DNA from: Canna indica
Lineage: Eukaryota > Streptophyta > Magnoliopsida > Zingiberales > Cannaceae
DNA: 64,000 bases
Direction of reading: 5' to 3'
Assembly: GCA_034359265.1 (NCBI GenBank)
Contig: CP136893.1
Coordinates: 23,940,001 to 24,004,000 of the forward strand
In this document: positions 47,935 to 59,074 of the stretch, piece after piece
Layout of the letters: the number at the start of each line of letters is the position of its first letter
Numbering within the stretch: the stretch's first letter is position 1
Notes under the pieces: model-generated
Seen by the model: the letters and a program-made list of their open reading frames with translations, nothing else
Databases searched by the model: none
What the model was told of the DNA's origin: nothing
Translations under genes and position numbers: made by a program

Positions 47935-50900
47935 GGGACATTGCGAAGCTGTGGTCCCAAAAACAACAGGTATATTTTTGGTTTCTTTCGCATGTGCCAT
48001 ATTTTTTTGTGAATCCATGTGTTGTGGTTCGAATATTATGTGAATCTATTTTTTTCATTATTTTTTCACTCTTTGCCATCTATCGCATATTCATTTTCAT
48101 GTAGGATGGCAAAGTTTGAGATTGTAGTACATCACGGTGATCACATGATGTTTGAACCCCATGTACACTATGTGGGGGGTGAACTGCTTTTAGTCGGAGA
48201 AGATGATATGATTTCAAATACAGTTACATTGTCTGACATGAGACGTACTCTTGATAGCAATATTAGGTTACTCTTGACCTAGCAAATTATGGTACAAAGA
48301 CCCTAAGAAGCCATTATCTTCTGGACTGGTGGAGATAAAGAAAGAAACTGAAGTTAAGAAGATGTGTCAATTGGCGATAAGTTGTGGGTCTATACACTTT
48401 TATTCAGAAGGAGTTAGAGACTATGAACTACTGAGGAAAAAGAAACTAGATGAAGCTCTCAAAACTCAGAACCAAGATGAGAATTTGGAGCTTGATCATG
48501 AAGGAGCTGACCAGGATGAGGCTCATGAACATATTGATTTTGATGGAGATGATGACACGAGTGATGAGGATGATGAGGAATACAGAATAGTGAAGAGAAA
48601 GAAGAGAATTTTTAATTTGCATAGTGAAAGTGAGCACAGGGAAGATGAGCAAGGTACTAGTGGTGGAGGAGATGAGCACAAGAAAGATGAGCAAGGTACC
48701 AATGGTGGAGGAGATGAGCACAGGAAAGATGAGCAAGATACCCGTGGTGGAGGAGATGAGCACAGGAAATATGAGCAAGGTACCAGTGGTGGAGGAGATG
48801 AACACAAGGAAGCTGAGGGTGGGAACAATGATTCATCAAGTTCTAATGAATCATCAGGTGATACTTCAGGTGATAATGCTATATCAACTGAATCAGTGCA
48901 GACACCTAATAGTAGTGATGATGAAGATATAAAAAAAATTAGAAAACCAAATGGTAAAGAATTTAGGGGCAAAGAATTTGATGAATTTTGCCTTAACATG
49001 AGGTTTGAGTCAGCATGATAGTTCAGGCAAGCTGTTCAAGACTATGCTTTGAAGAATGGGAAGACTATTAAGTTTACTATGTCTGATGAGAAAAATTTAG
49101 AGGCTAGGTGTAGTGCAAAATGTCCTTGGAGGATTTATGGAAGCTTAACACAAAGGAATGAAGCATTTGTGATTAAGATTTATGATTCAGAGCATAAATG
49201 CTCTGGACTAGCAAGAAACAAGCAAGCCTCATCTAAATTGCTTGCAAGGCGCTACATGGAAACTTTTAGGGAAAAACCAGACTGTAATTTACTTGAAATG
49301 CAAAGAGATATTGACCAAAAATTTATCATATCAGACACTAAGAATGTATGTTATAGAGCTAGAGCAAGGGCATTGAAAGCTTTACCAGGCTCATTAGCTG
49401 ATCATTATACGATGTTATCATCTTATGTAGCAGAACTGAAGAAGGTGTACAAACATGGGCTATTTTCCACAATGGTTGAGGGGCATAACGGATTCAAAAG
49501 AATGTTTGTTGGCTTTGATGCATTTAAAGAAGAGTTTTTGGATGGTTGTAGGCCTGTGATTTTATTGGATGAGTGCTTTTGAAGTCAGAAGTTGGTGGCC
49601 AACTACTGTTTGCAGTTGGTAGGGATGGAAACAATCAAATGTTTCCAGTATGTTGGGCTGTGGTTGAAGGTGATAATGAAGACTCATGGATGTGGTTTTT
49701 AATAAGATTTCTGAACACTTAGCCATTGTAGATGATTTTGGATGGACAATTATAAGTGATCAGCAGAAGGTATAAGTGAATACTTAGTCTTTGTTTTTTA
49801 TCTAATGTATACTCTACTTATGTTTGTTTGTCTCTTGTAGGGTCTTCAAAATGCAGTTAGGGCTTTTATGCCCAATGCAGAATATAGAAACCGTGCAAGA
49901 TATTTATATACTTACTGGAAGAAGAAGCATGTGGGTTATGCTTTGAAGAACCTTTTCTGGAAGGCTGCAAAGAGCACCATAAAAGCTCAATTCAATGAAC
50001 ATATGTATGACATGAAAGTACTTTCTCAAGTTGCACATGATGATTTCATTAAAATTGGTTCAGACAAGTTCTGTAGGTTTAAAATCAGTACATTGCCAAA
50101 ATGTGAGGTCATTGACAATAACATGCCTGAATGGTTTAATGGATACATTTTGAGGGCAAGAAATAGGCTTTTGATTGACATGTTAGAGGATATTAGAAGG
50201 ACATTAACAAAAAAGATGGCATAAAAGAGGGAGATGATAATGAAAAGTGATGAAACCATATGCCCTAAAATTAGGGAAAAAGTAGAAGAGAACAAGGTTG
50301 TTAGTGGCTTCTGCATAGCAATACATGCTGGATATAAGAAGTTTGAGGTTAAACACATGGATAATAATTATGTTGTAGAGCTATAAGAAAGTAGTTGCTC
50401 ATGCAGGATGTGGGAACTTAGTGGCATCCCTTGTCATCATGTCATTTCATCAATTCATTGGTTGGAAGAGGATCCCACGGAATTTGTTCATGATTATTTT
50501 AAGAAGTCCACATACCTAAGGGCATATGAGCATCTTATTCAGCCATTAAATGGGGAAAAAATGTGGACAAAGGTTGAGTCTGACCCTATCTTACCTCCCA
50601 TTGTGAGAAGGCAATCCGGGAGACCAAAAAAGGCAAAGAGACCAAAGATGACTGTTATTAAGAGACATATTAGTTATGAGAAGCTTGTGCACAAGGAGAG
50701 GGCTATGGCAGCAAAGAGATTTGGAGTAACAATTGACACTAAAATAGGAAATAGATATGTGCATGTAAGTTATTTAATTCCAATTATAAATTATAGATTT
50801 CAGTTATCTAATTCGAAGTTTTATGTAGATGCATAATACACAAGTTACAATACTTCATGATGGAAGATTTAGAGGAGGGCAGTTTGTCCATCCTCAAGGC

Positions 50901-51047
50901 ACCCAGGTCAGCCAACCCACTCAAGGCACCCAACCTACCCAAGGCACTCAACAGAGCACCACCTCAGTAAGGAGTAGCAACAGACTCAAGGAAAAAAAAA
51001 AGTCAGACAATCAGTCATCTCCAAGTGTTAGGATTGATGTGGATTAA
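47862..51047 (+). pseudogene. MURA-like MULE transposase (PB1-like, MULE, SWIM domains)
   Basis: A possible first exon ends at 47970 (GT) in the inverted repeat; the main exon starts at ATG 48106. Order: PB1-like segment (VVHHGDHMMFEPHVHYVGGE), a frameshift near 48275, SCGSIHFYSEGV, an acidic repeat domain, stops TGA-TAG at 49016-49021, DNA-binding region with C-x3-C and HKC (CSAKCPW, SEHKC), the MULE core (PVILLDECF, one-base shift near 49580, VGRDGNNQMFPV, TIISDQQK), an intron about 49771-49840, NAEYRNRARYLY, a stop at 50222, and a SWIM zinc finger (CSCRMWELSGIPCHH) after another stop near 50385. The tail is Pro/Gln/Thr-rich. The usual C-x2-H in the NAE block has become R-x2-Y. Inactive. 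Confidence 0.88.
48632..48815 (+). repeat. 42-bp in-frame tandem repeat in the MULE transposase
   Basis: Four full units and a partial one (starts 48632, 48674, 48716, 48758, 48800) encode EHRKDEQGTSGGGD with small changes. The multiple-of-three unit keeps the frame, so expansion happened without breaking the protein. Confidence 0.92.
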
Positions 51048-51135
51048 TATGAATTGTATGTGGATTCTATGTGGATTCTATGTGGATTCTATGTGGATTG
51101 TATGTGGATTGTACGTGGATGTATGTGGATTGATA
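51048..51135 (+). repeat. 12-bp tandem repeat
   Basis: TATGTGGATTCT and TATGTGGATTG units repeat about seven times just after the transposase stop, probably in its 3' untranslated part. Confidence 0.85.
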
Positions 51136-51308
51136 TGAATTTATGTGGATTTATGTATGAAATGATGGATTGTAGCCATTACTTGATTTTGTATGAATTA
51201 TGTGTCATTCTAAATTTTATGTATGTGGCATTGGAATTCTAAATTTTATGTATGTGAAATAATGTGTACTAGTTGAATTGCGTACTGTGCTATAAAATAG
51301 CTGTGCTA

Positions 51309-51545
51309 TAAATGATAAAGTTCATGTATTTTAAGGTTAAAAGTAGCAAAGTTCATGTATTTTAAGGTTAAAAGTAGCAAAGTTCGTGTATTTTAAGGTT
51401 AAAAGTGACAAAGTTCATTTATTGTTAGGTTAAAAGTGGTAAAGTTCATGTATTTTTACGTTAAAAGTGGTAAAGTTCATATTTTTTTTAAGTTAAAATG
51501 GAAAAGTTCATATTTTTTCTCGCAAATATGTGAAAGTTCATATTT
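51309..51545. repeat. 31-bp tandem repeat resembling the MULE inverted repeat
   Basis: Seven units built on AAAGTTCATGTATTTTAAGG followed by TTAAAAGTG. The same word AAAGTTCATGTATTTT is inside the right inverted repeat (52562-52577), so the array looks like amplified terminal sequence between the two convergent genes. Confidence 0.85.
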
Positions 51546-51756
51546 TTTGGTGCACAGTTCACTGACAAATTGAAACATGCTAAAACATATTGTCTTCAAA
51601 TACACATGAGAAGGTAACATTAAAATACATAAACCAAACTACTTCATGGTAGTAGCTTTAGGCTATTGTCTTTGTTCCCACCCCAAATAACATACTAGAA
51701 AACACGATACATACAACAAAAAACACCATACACACACTACCCTTCCTTAAATTGAC

Positions 51757-52180
51757 TTATTTTTTATCATTCCTTAGTTGAGCTATCTCATTTTCAAGTG
51801 TTGCAATTCTTTCCTGAAAGGTCCTTTCTTTCATCTTGCTTAATTCTATTCTTTCTTCCATTAGCTTCAGTTTCTCAAGAAGAATTTTTTTTCCCTCAAT
51901 AAAAACTCGCAGAATATCCTTTGTGTGGCCATGATCCTCAGGATCATGCCACGCAAAGAAGTGACAATCATTCTCTTGTTAAAAGATAGGAGTGAGTGAT
52001 TACAATAAAGATAGGACTTTGGAGTGAGGTGATTACAAGAGATCATATCTTCCAATGTCTGCATCCCCGGAACTTTCTTTTGGGATTTCTTTGGCTCCAT
52101 GCGGTGAACAGAACAACTCGCACGTTATGACAGCAGTGCGGAGCAACAACATGTGATGAATTCACTAAAGATTCCTCCAT
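51757..52180 (-). CDS. GRF-type zinc-finger/coiled-coil protein, MULE accessory gene
   Basis: The minus strand from ATG 52180 reads a GRF finger: CCHNVRV, TAWSQRNPKRKFRGC and, after about 90 bases that appear to be an intron, NDCHFFAWHDPEDHG, then a coiled coil (LEKLKLMEERIELSKMKER, ENEIAQLRND) ending at TAA 51757. The Cys pair, NPxRxF and CxFFxWxD are as expected for GRF. The hydrophobic tail of the 15127 copy is absent. The donor site is not a clean GT, so this may be slightly damaged. It converges on the transposase and starts just inside the right inverted repeat, as mudrB does in maize MuDR. Confidence 0.65.
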
Positions 52181-52211
52181 TCGTCCCACGGTTTCCCTTA
52201 CTGACATGATC

Positions 52212-52652
52212 GTCCCTTCGTACCCTAATCCGGCAATAAAGACTTCAGAAGGCGTGCCCTAATTCGGCGACAAAGGCGACAATAATCCCCCTTTTCACAG
52301 TGTTCGAGCAGGTAAAATAAGAACTAGGGCATCGAGCTCGCCCAACTTGGAGACGACGGGAAAATTACCATTTTGCCCGTCCCCGTTTCAAAAAACATTA
52401 GCATCAGGGATGGGTAATTTCATAATTTTATGTTAACCTTTACTCGTCCATTGAAATATATGCCACGTTGGCAAAGTAAATTGCCACGTCATCGTCGTTA
52501 ACGACCATGTCAGCAAAAACTGTCAAAAATAACAGTGCGTGCTAAACGGGGTAACGAAATCAAAGTTCATGTATTTTCTTGCTAACGTAAAAAGTTTATG
52601 CTAAAAATAAAAAAATGTCCAAAGTTCATTTTTTTCTTTATGGTATTTACCC
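52212..52652. repeat. MULE right terminal inverted repeat
   Basis: Inverse of 47498-47934; outer end GGTATTTACCC. It likely carries the GRF gene promoter. Confidence 0.88.
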
Positions 52653-54290
52653 TAAAATTTATATCACTAGGATTAGGGTTTTATTTTATGTTACTATTGT
52701 GCACAAACTGATATATCTAACCCGAATCTGGTCTCAAGAGTGTGTCCTATGTTTTCAAACTATATTTTTTGGTCGAAACGATAGGTTACACGACTATGTT
52801 CAGAGAAATACACACACCACAGCAAACAATTGGAAAACAACATGAAATTTTCAGCATTGCATGAAAATAAATCCGAAATTCACATAAATTAAGCCCTTAA
52901 TTACCATTTGAACAGAATATAATCTTGTGATAAGTTTCTCAATTCCCATGCTTAACAACAAGGCTAACAAGTACCAACAATACTATAAACAAGAACCAAG
53001 CATCATGATCAAGAAACTTTCTTCAAGAACCTTCATGACATCAATATCAAGATCTTAATTTTTAGAAACATGATTTCTACCTAATAATCATAGATTTATT
53101 ACAAAACATGCTTTTAAATAATAAGCATCAAGATTGATGGACAAATTGAAAGCAAAGAAGGCAAGAAAAATCTACACCTTTCTCTTAGACAATTCATCGA
53201 ACACTTGAAGGGTGCCTCCTTTCTCCACCTTGGCTGAGCAACCCTAGGGTCATCCTAGGGCTGCTGAGCCACATAGGGTAAGGTTTAGGGCCTCCTCAAA
53301 TAGGGCTCCCAGAAGATCAACGATACATCGAGAGATCATCGGAAAACAAAATAAAATCATCCAAGCATTCAAGAACGGCTTCAAGAACTCGAAGAAAACC
53401 TGAGAAGGAGGGGTAAAACCACTCGCCTAAATTAGGAAGGATGATTAAAGAAGAAATCCCGGATGATGGCCCTCGATTCCGACATCAAAAGATGGCGGCT
53501 AGACTCAAGGAATGAGGAAAGAGGGGGCAGCGGCTCACCTTAAGCTGCCAGCTTGAGGAGAGGAAAAGGAAAAGAGAGAGGGGCTGGCTGGCGGCTTGGC
53601 GGCCGGCTGGCTCCTCTCGACTCGGCTCTAAAGAGAAGGAAGAAGATGATGAAGGGGGAGAACTCGACTCGATGACTGCGGCTCCAAGGAAAGGGAGGAG
53701 GGGCGGCTGGCTCGGCTTGGCTCCTCTCTCCTTTCACAACTTGTGCGGCTCTAATGGGGAGCCGCAAGCCAAGGGGAGAGGATTTTATACTCCTTCCTCA
53801 ACCCTAACTCCACTAGCCCTTTATCAAATCCGCATCCGTCTCAGGCTGAATCCGAAACCGCTAACTTAAATAATCCTATTTTAATCTCATGATAAATTAT
53901 AAGCAACCACATATGCACATCCAAATAAGCTAAACAATTATGCATACACAAAAATTAAATGAATTTAACTACTCAAGTAAAATTCACATATCTTATATTC
54001 TTACTTACCCGAGCTCGCAAGCTCGCACCGGACCATGAGTCGACTCGGCTCGACCTCGGACTAGTCCGCTAGGCTGGCAAACACAAACCATAAAGGGAAA
54101 AATAGTTAAAATATCTAGGATATTACATGTAGTTGTTCTTCATTGTTGAACTTTAAATTTCCGCTGCATTTTGTTTATACAATTATGAGTTGCTTTTTGG
54201 TCCTTTTATGTCATTCTTATCCCTGGTTATGTTGTCCTCTTGGGCAGTGTCTGCTTCTTAAAGGAGACCCTAGGAGGGGCATAACAAATT

Positions 54291-54660
54291 TGGTATAAGA
54301 GCTAGGTTCTAGTCCTAAGCATGGTGAGGGAGCCTACGTGAGAAAGGGCTACCCGGGTGATGGGGTGGAGCCGTTACTAGGCCAGGCCTCACATGTTGCC
54401 GACTTGGGTATGATTCTGGACTATGTGTTAGACTCGAGTTGGGTCTTGCGAGGACGTCAATGCATAAGTGGGTGAGATTACAATACTCCACTTTAGTCTC
54501 ATATAGAGAGTGTGTTGGATGTGGTGTTGACTTATAAGGCTTGATGGGTGTGCTATCATCAACTTCAGCTTAAGCATTTTAATTAGGCCAATAGGTTGGT
54601 CAAAGAAGTTGATGGGCTAGTTATCCCATCAAGCGGGTCGTAACGTGACTTTATTCGTCA
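54291..54660 (+). mobile_element. Ty3/gypsy primer-binding site and leader fragment
   Basis: TGGTATAAGAGC (54291-54302) differs by one base from the usual Met-tRNA primer site and lies four bases after the LTR end. About 350 bases of leader-like sequence follow without a Gag frame, then the match fades. Confidence 0.7.
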
Positions 54661-55925
54661 GTTAAATTAATTCGAGTCGAAAAATCTAAAAAAACTTAAA
54701 TTTTGACTTAGTTTTCAATTAAAAGATACACATAATTAGTCCTAGAAATTAGAAAAATATCAAGAATACAATACATATAAAAGTTAGATCTAATTACAAT
54801 TAGATGTAACTTCTATATATATTGTATTTGTAATTAGAAATTACATTTGTAATTATGATCAATTACAAATAGAAGGCAATCAAACATTAAGGGGTTGTAA
54901 ATGTTGCAATAAGTTGCTTGTAAATATATTTACAGGCAACCAAACAGCCCCTAAGTCAAATCATAATTACAAATCCCAATTGATCACTTTAATTTAAAAA
55001 CAAGATGCACCTGTATTGAAAATAATTTAAAAACTCAAAAATTAAAAATTAAAAATTAAAAACAGATTAGGGTAGGTTCCTCGAAGCTAAGTTTCAATAG
55101 CCAAAGGAAAAATGAAAAACAAGCTAAGTAATAAAAATTGATCCAAACATGAAAAGCAAGTTAAGTAATGAAAATTAATACAAACATGCCTATATAGATC
55201 AAACCCATTATACAAAGCTACATGACAAGATCAGTCATATGCAATCATGTGACTCATTGTTAACCCTACGCACATCTAAACTTAGGCAAAACATGCCAAA
55301 AATATTATCATTCCAACAAAAAAAGTTATAATACATGAACAATATTTCTATTTTGACAAAATCACTTTAATGCAAATCATAAGAATCGTGTGTTTAGTAC
55401 TCGTATTGGATATGACTAAACAAGTCAGTGCATGATAACCTAGTACAAGAAAATACCATACAAAGAGTTATATTATGTTTGTGAATTTAGCAGAGACACA
55501 CTACATATGGGTCAAAATATCCTTATGTGCATAAATTATCAACATATATATTATATCATAAAAATAATCAAAATAAAAAAAGTGATGCAGGTAATTTAAT
55601 TCCATGATTTTATTCCAATGGACAAGCATGTAATTTTATCTATTTGTCTTAGTTGTACAATAAACATATAAATTATACTTTGGATTCCACCATTTTGTCT
55701 AGTAAGACACATTTTGCACATCAAATACCTAACAAATTAATCATGTCCAAATACCATATTTTAAGTGGTACCATGCACAAATGAGCTCTCAAGGCAAACC
55801 AGTGAGATGTAAGTCTTTGTCGTCAAAGTCATCTATAACAATAATTTGAGTTATATAAATTATAATTAGGAATTCCCACCCCATTTAAAAGGTGTACATA
55901 TTTTCTTTCTCTTTAAAACTTTCTA
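54661..55925. other. Intergenic AT-rich DNA
   Basis: No gene seen. At about 54840-54955, AAGGCAATCAAACATTAAGG and GGCAACCAAACAGCCCC look like the two ends of a short, eroded hAT-type MITE, without a recognisable duplication. Confidence 0.4.
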
Positions 55926-56388
55926 AGGGTCCGTTCATTTCGCAAATTGTCTAGTACAGAACAAAATTAGTCAGTACAGTATAAAGTTGTACAGAACAGC
56001 ATAAGAAATAATTCCATGTTCGTTTCGCACGGTACTGGACATCAATTTTAGTACTATCTTGTGTTTGTTTCGTATATCACAACACATGACAAGATAAGTT
56101 GACAAAAATACCCTTTGCACTATTTCTTGTTCATTTCATCGTATAAAGCATATCAGAAAAGATCATATATTATTATTATTATTAAATATTCATCTTAATT
56201 AACATAATGATTATAAATCCAATTAATATGTTCTATTACAATTATATCATAAGTAAATTAATTAACTAATATGTTGTGACATGAAGTCACAAAACTTTTG
56301 TTCCTCTTGAATATTATCATAATGGATATTAATTAACTAATATTCATATAAATAACTTTTGTTCCTCTTGTTCGTATTATGTGGAATA
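55926..56388. mobile_element. hAT-like element, left part, cut by CACTA E
   Basis: Begins AGGGTCCGTTCATTTCGC and matches 23882-24240 closely (GTACAGAACA, TAGTACTATCTTG words). Its right part is not seen before the CACTA E terminus at 56389, so E probably inserted into it. Confidence 0.65.
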
Positions 56389-56409
56389 CACTACTAAAAA
56401 ATGGGCTAT

Positions 56410-56800
56410 CTGCGACGGACTATACCGACGCAAAATGGTCGCTAATGACCTTCTGCGACTGCAATATGCGATCGCAAAGGACGGTAGCAAAAGATCTTGT
56501 TGCAGAATATGTACGACGGCAGAAGCAGTGGTCGCAAATGATAATATTCTGCGACCGCTATGCGACGGTACAAAGTGATCGCATAATGTGGTCGCTTGAC
56601 ATCTGCGACTTTCTTTGATCGTCGCAAATATTACATTGGCGACGGCATTGCGACCACTATAATCGTCGCAAATATGACATATACGACGGTTGTGTGACCG
56701 CGTTGCCGTCGCATAACGGTCGCATTTGTAACTGTGATCGTTTTGGCGACTAGTTCGATATACCTTTTGCGACGGCTAGCAATCGCACAGCCGTCGCAAA
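56410..56800. repeat. CACTA subterminal repeats, element E
   Basis: About fifteen copies of TGCGACGG, GCGACCG or their inverse CCGTCGCA in both orientations. Confidence 0.85.
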
Positions 56801-57063
56801 TGTGTATTTTTTTTAAAAAAAATAATTTATAATAATATTTTTTTAAAAAAAATGTCTGTTTACAATATTTAACATCAAATTATATCAAAATCTAATGCCA
56901 CAACAAGAGAATATACAAGATATCAAATTATATAAAATTGGTGCCACAACGAGAGAATATTCAAGACGTACATCAAATTATAATGTTTATACATATTTAT
57001 ATCAAAATGTAATATTTACATCGTATCAAAATATGTTTACATCAAAATTGAAAATAAAGTACA

Positions 57064-59060
57064 TCAATCATGAGGCGGCGAGGGATGCGGCGAGAAGAGG
57101 GGTTGCGTTAGGAGGGCATCAGCTGGCGTCAGGTCGAATGACAAGGGAGGCGGAGGGGTCGGAGCACCTGGCATGGAAGAAGCAATACGTGTCATGTACT
57201 CACTCATAGCGGCCACCTCACTGATGAGGCGTGCATGAGAAGCCTGTAACTCTACGTGCGAATCCTCTAATGCTGCAGATCGATCCTGGCCCGCATGTGA
57301 TGTTGATGGACCAGCGGTGGAAGCGGTGAAGGCAGACGACCCCGCACCATGTGGCTGCAACAATGTCCGTGCGTGGGCCGTTGTGCCAATGTCATATACA
57401 CGGCCATGGTCGACTCTTGTCACCTGCATCTATGCGTCAACATCAAGCTGATGCTGCACAGGATCACCTCCCCGCTGGGTCACCAACTCAGTATACGTTG
57501 CCTTTAAAGATTGATTTATTAAATTAATTATACATAATTGAACTAATATATATATTTTTAAACATGAACTTTATTAAATATTAACTTACCAAGATCGTCT
57601 CCGGCCTTCCGCTGATGAACTCACCCCGGCGAGGACCATGTCTATATCTATGTGTCTCCTCGAAGACCCTCAAAGGATCAGCCGGAATGAGCGTCCCCTG
57701 CTCGTCTCGCGTCCCCTGCAATAAAATAAATATAATTAGTTTTTCTATAATAATAGTAAATAATAAAAACTATTATTAAATTACTTACCATGCGACGCTC
57801 GTGACTAGTAAATGGGATGGACCCATCGGTATGTCGGGCCACGGATCCCTCAACTAGCGTCATTCGGTACCTGTGCGTCGTTCGGGAGGCACCCTGCCAC
57901 TCCTCGGACGCTCAGATGTCGCATAATCAATCTCATACATGGCTCGTTATCCAGTTGGGCTCATTTCCCTTCAGCGCATCCATAGGCGAATCCCGATTAC
58001 CGCCTACATTTGCCCGCACCTCATCCCGCGCATGGTGGAGAATATCCTTGAAAAGCTTCTTATTGTAAGCTTCCCAAGCATCCTCCACCTGAACCTGAAT
58101 GGCAGGATCCCAAGTATATCGGGCCTACAAAAAGAAAATATTAATACAATCATTTTAAACCTTAATTCAACACAAATGCAAACTTAATTCTTATTTTTGT
58201 ATCGGTGATCATTAGTCCAATACAAACTAAATTCAACACAAATATAAGATTGACTAAAAGAATACATTAAAAGCCCCTCATGGTGACCACAAAGCAAAGG
58301 ATATATACAAAAACATCATTGTTTTGCAACTATTCCTAAACTCCCTACAAATTATCCAATTCATCCAATTTTATCTCTCCAATTCATTTAAATGAAATTT
58401 ACTTTTTTGGAACCAAATGGCTGACGTTTCTAAAAGTGATGCAATGAGTGATATAAATGATTTCAATGATTAAACCTCATTGCTTAGGATATAGATGAGT
58501 TCCTAATGCATACTGTATAAGCAAGGGTGAGAACAGTACTGAGGTCAATGAGGAATTTGTCAACAACTGCCCCATTTCTATTTCATCTTCCATGTTGTTA
58601 ATACAGCAAGAAGGTCAAGAAAGGCAAACACAAATATTTATTGTCATGTTGCTATTGAATCAAAATTCTAGTCTACGAAAACCAAAACTAATTTGTCCAT
58701 ACATGTGAAGTAAAATAGTATAATACGTACAAATATATCACAGCCAAGAGGAGCAGTAGAAGGCCAAGAAATTGCCAAAGAAGCATTAAATCTTCCAACA
58801 AAAATAGAAACAAGTAGAAGTTTTAAGCACTAAGCTGTCTTGGGAACAAGCAGAATCTGCCATATGTAATCTCAGGCTAAGCTAAGCAATATAAACTTTC
58901 TCTTTAGTACTGGAATAAGAAAATGTAAGAAGACGGAATCAAATAATGGTTCTATATTGTCATATACAACTTATACTTACCTTGCTTGGCGGTTGATGAC
59001 CCCACTTCATTATACATTTGGCTAAGAATCCTATGCAAAACCAAGTTAAACAAATCACAG
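57064..59060 (-). pseudogene. TNPA-like (Transposase_24) protein, element E
   Basis: Minus exons: GFLAKCIMKWGHQPPSK ending at a GT near 58982; ARYTWDPAIQVQVEDAWEAY with KKLFKDILHHARDEVRA (about 58125-57960); the WITSHVWDRLCDIWASEEWQ region carrying three TGA codons; SIPFTSHERRM ending near 57790; a short RVFEETHRYRHGPRRGEF exon (57600-57715); and a last exon with VDHGRVYDIG and a C-terminal coiled segment (57510-57064). The three TGA codons replace Trp, Arg and Trp and fit single C-to-T or G-to-A changes. The layout is shared with element B. Confidence 0.75.
58200..58975. other. Intron-like AT-rich stretch in element E
   Basis: No coding frame; lies between two exons of the TNPA-like gene and is probably intronic. 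Confidence 0.55.
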
Positions 59061-59074
59061 GCACACTATGTTTT

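Larger units (their letters stand above)
47498..52652 (+). mobile_element. Mutator-like element (MULE), 5155 bp, perfect 9-bp duplication
   Basis: Terminal inverted repeats of about 440 bases (47498-47934 and 52212-52652) have outer ends GAGTAAATA and TATTTACCC. The 9-bp duplication TAAAATTTA is identical at 47489-47497 and 52653-52661. Inside are a plus-strand MURA-like transposase pseudogene and, convergent to it, a minus-strand GRF zinc-finger gene. It sits inside the gypsy solo LTR. Confidence 0.95.
44765..54127 (-). mobile_element. Gypsy-type solo LTR, minus strand, holding two later insertions
   Basis: It starts TGTCACGCCCC at 44765 and ends ATATTACA at 54127; in its own sense it runs TGTAATAT to GGGGCGTGACA, a common plant gypsy LTR pattern. 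Flanks TGTTG (44760-44764) and TGTAG (54128-54132) are a 5-bp duplication with one mismatch. A minus-strand TATA box (TATAAAA) is at 53783-53789. Removing the copia LTR and the MULE leaves about 2.7 kb. The block at 45370-45720 repeats a unit of about 60 bases containing AATCGGGTAGGCC. Confidence 0.82.
42627..54286 (+). mobile_element. Ty3/gypsy LTR split by a nested insertion (internal-LTR-internal)
   Basis: It starts TGTTATATTC (42627), is interrupted at 44764, resumes at 54128 and ends GGCATAACA (54286); TGTTAT and ATAACA are inverted ends. Intact length would be about 2.3 kb. A TATA box TATAAATA is at 42755-42762. A polypurine tract precedes it and a primer site follows it, so this single LTR joins the 3' side of one internal region to the 5' side of another. 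Confidence 0.78.

Noticed and set aside
48446..48999. Minus-strand Ser/Pro-rich frames opposite the MULE transposase
   Set aside because: Shadow of the 42-base tandem repeat on the other strand.
53540..53869. GC-rich frames on both strands near the end of the gypsy solo LTR
   Set aside because: They lie in the LTR beside its TATA box and show no protein motif.
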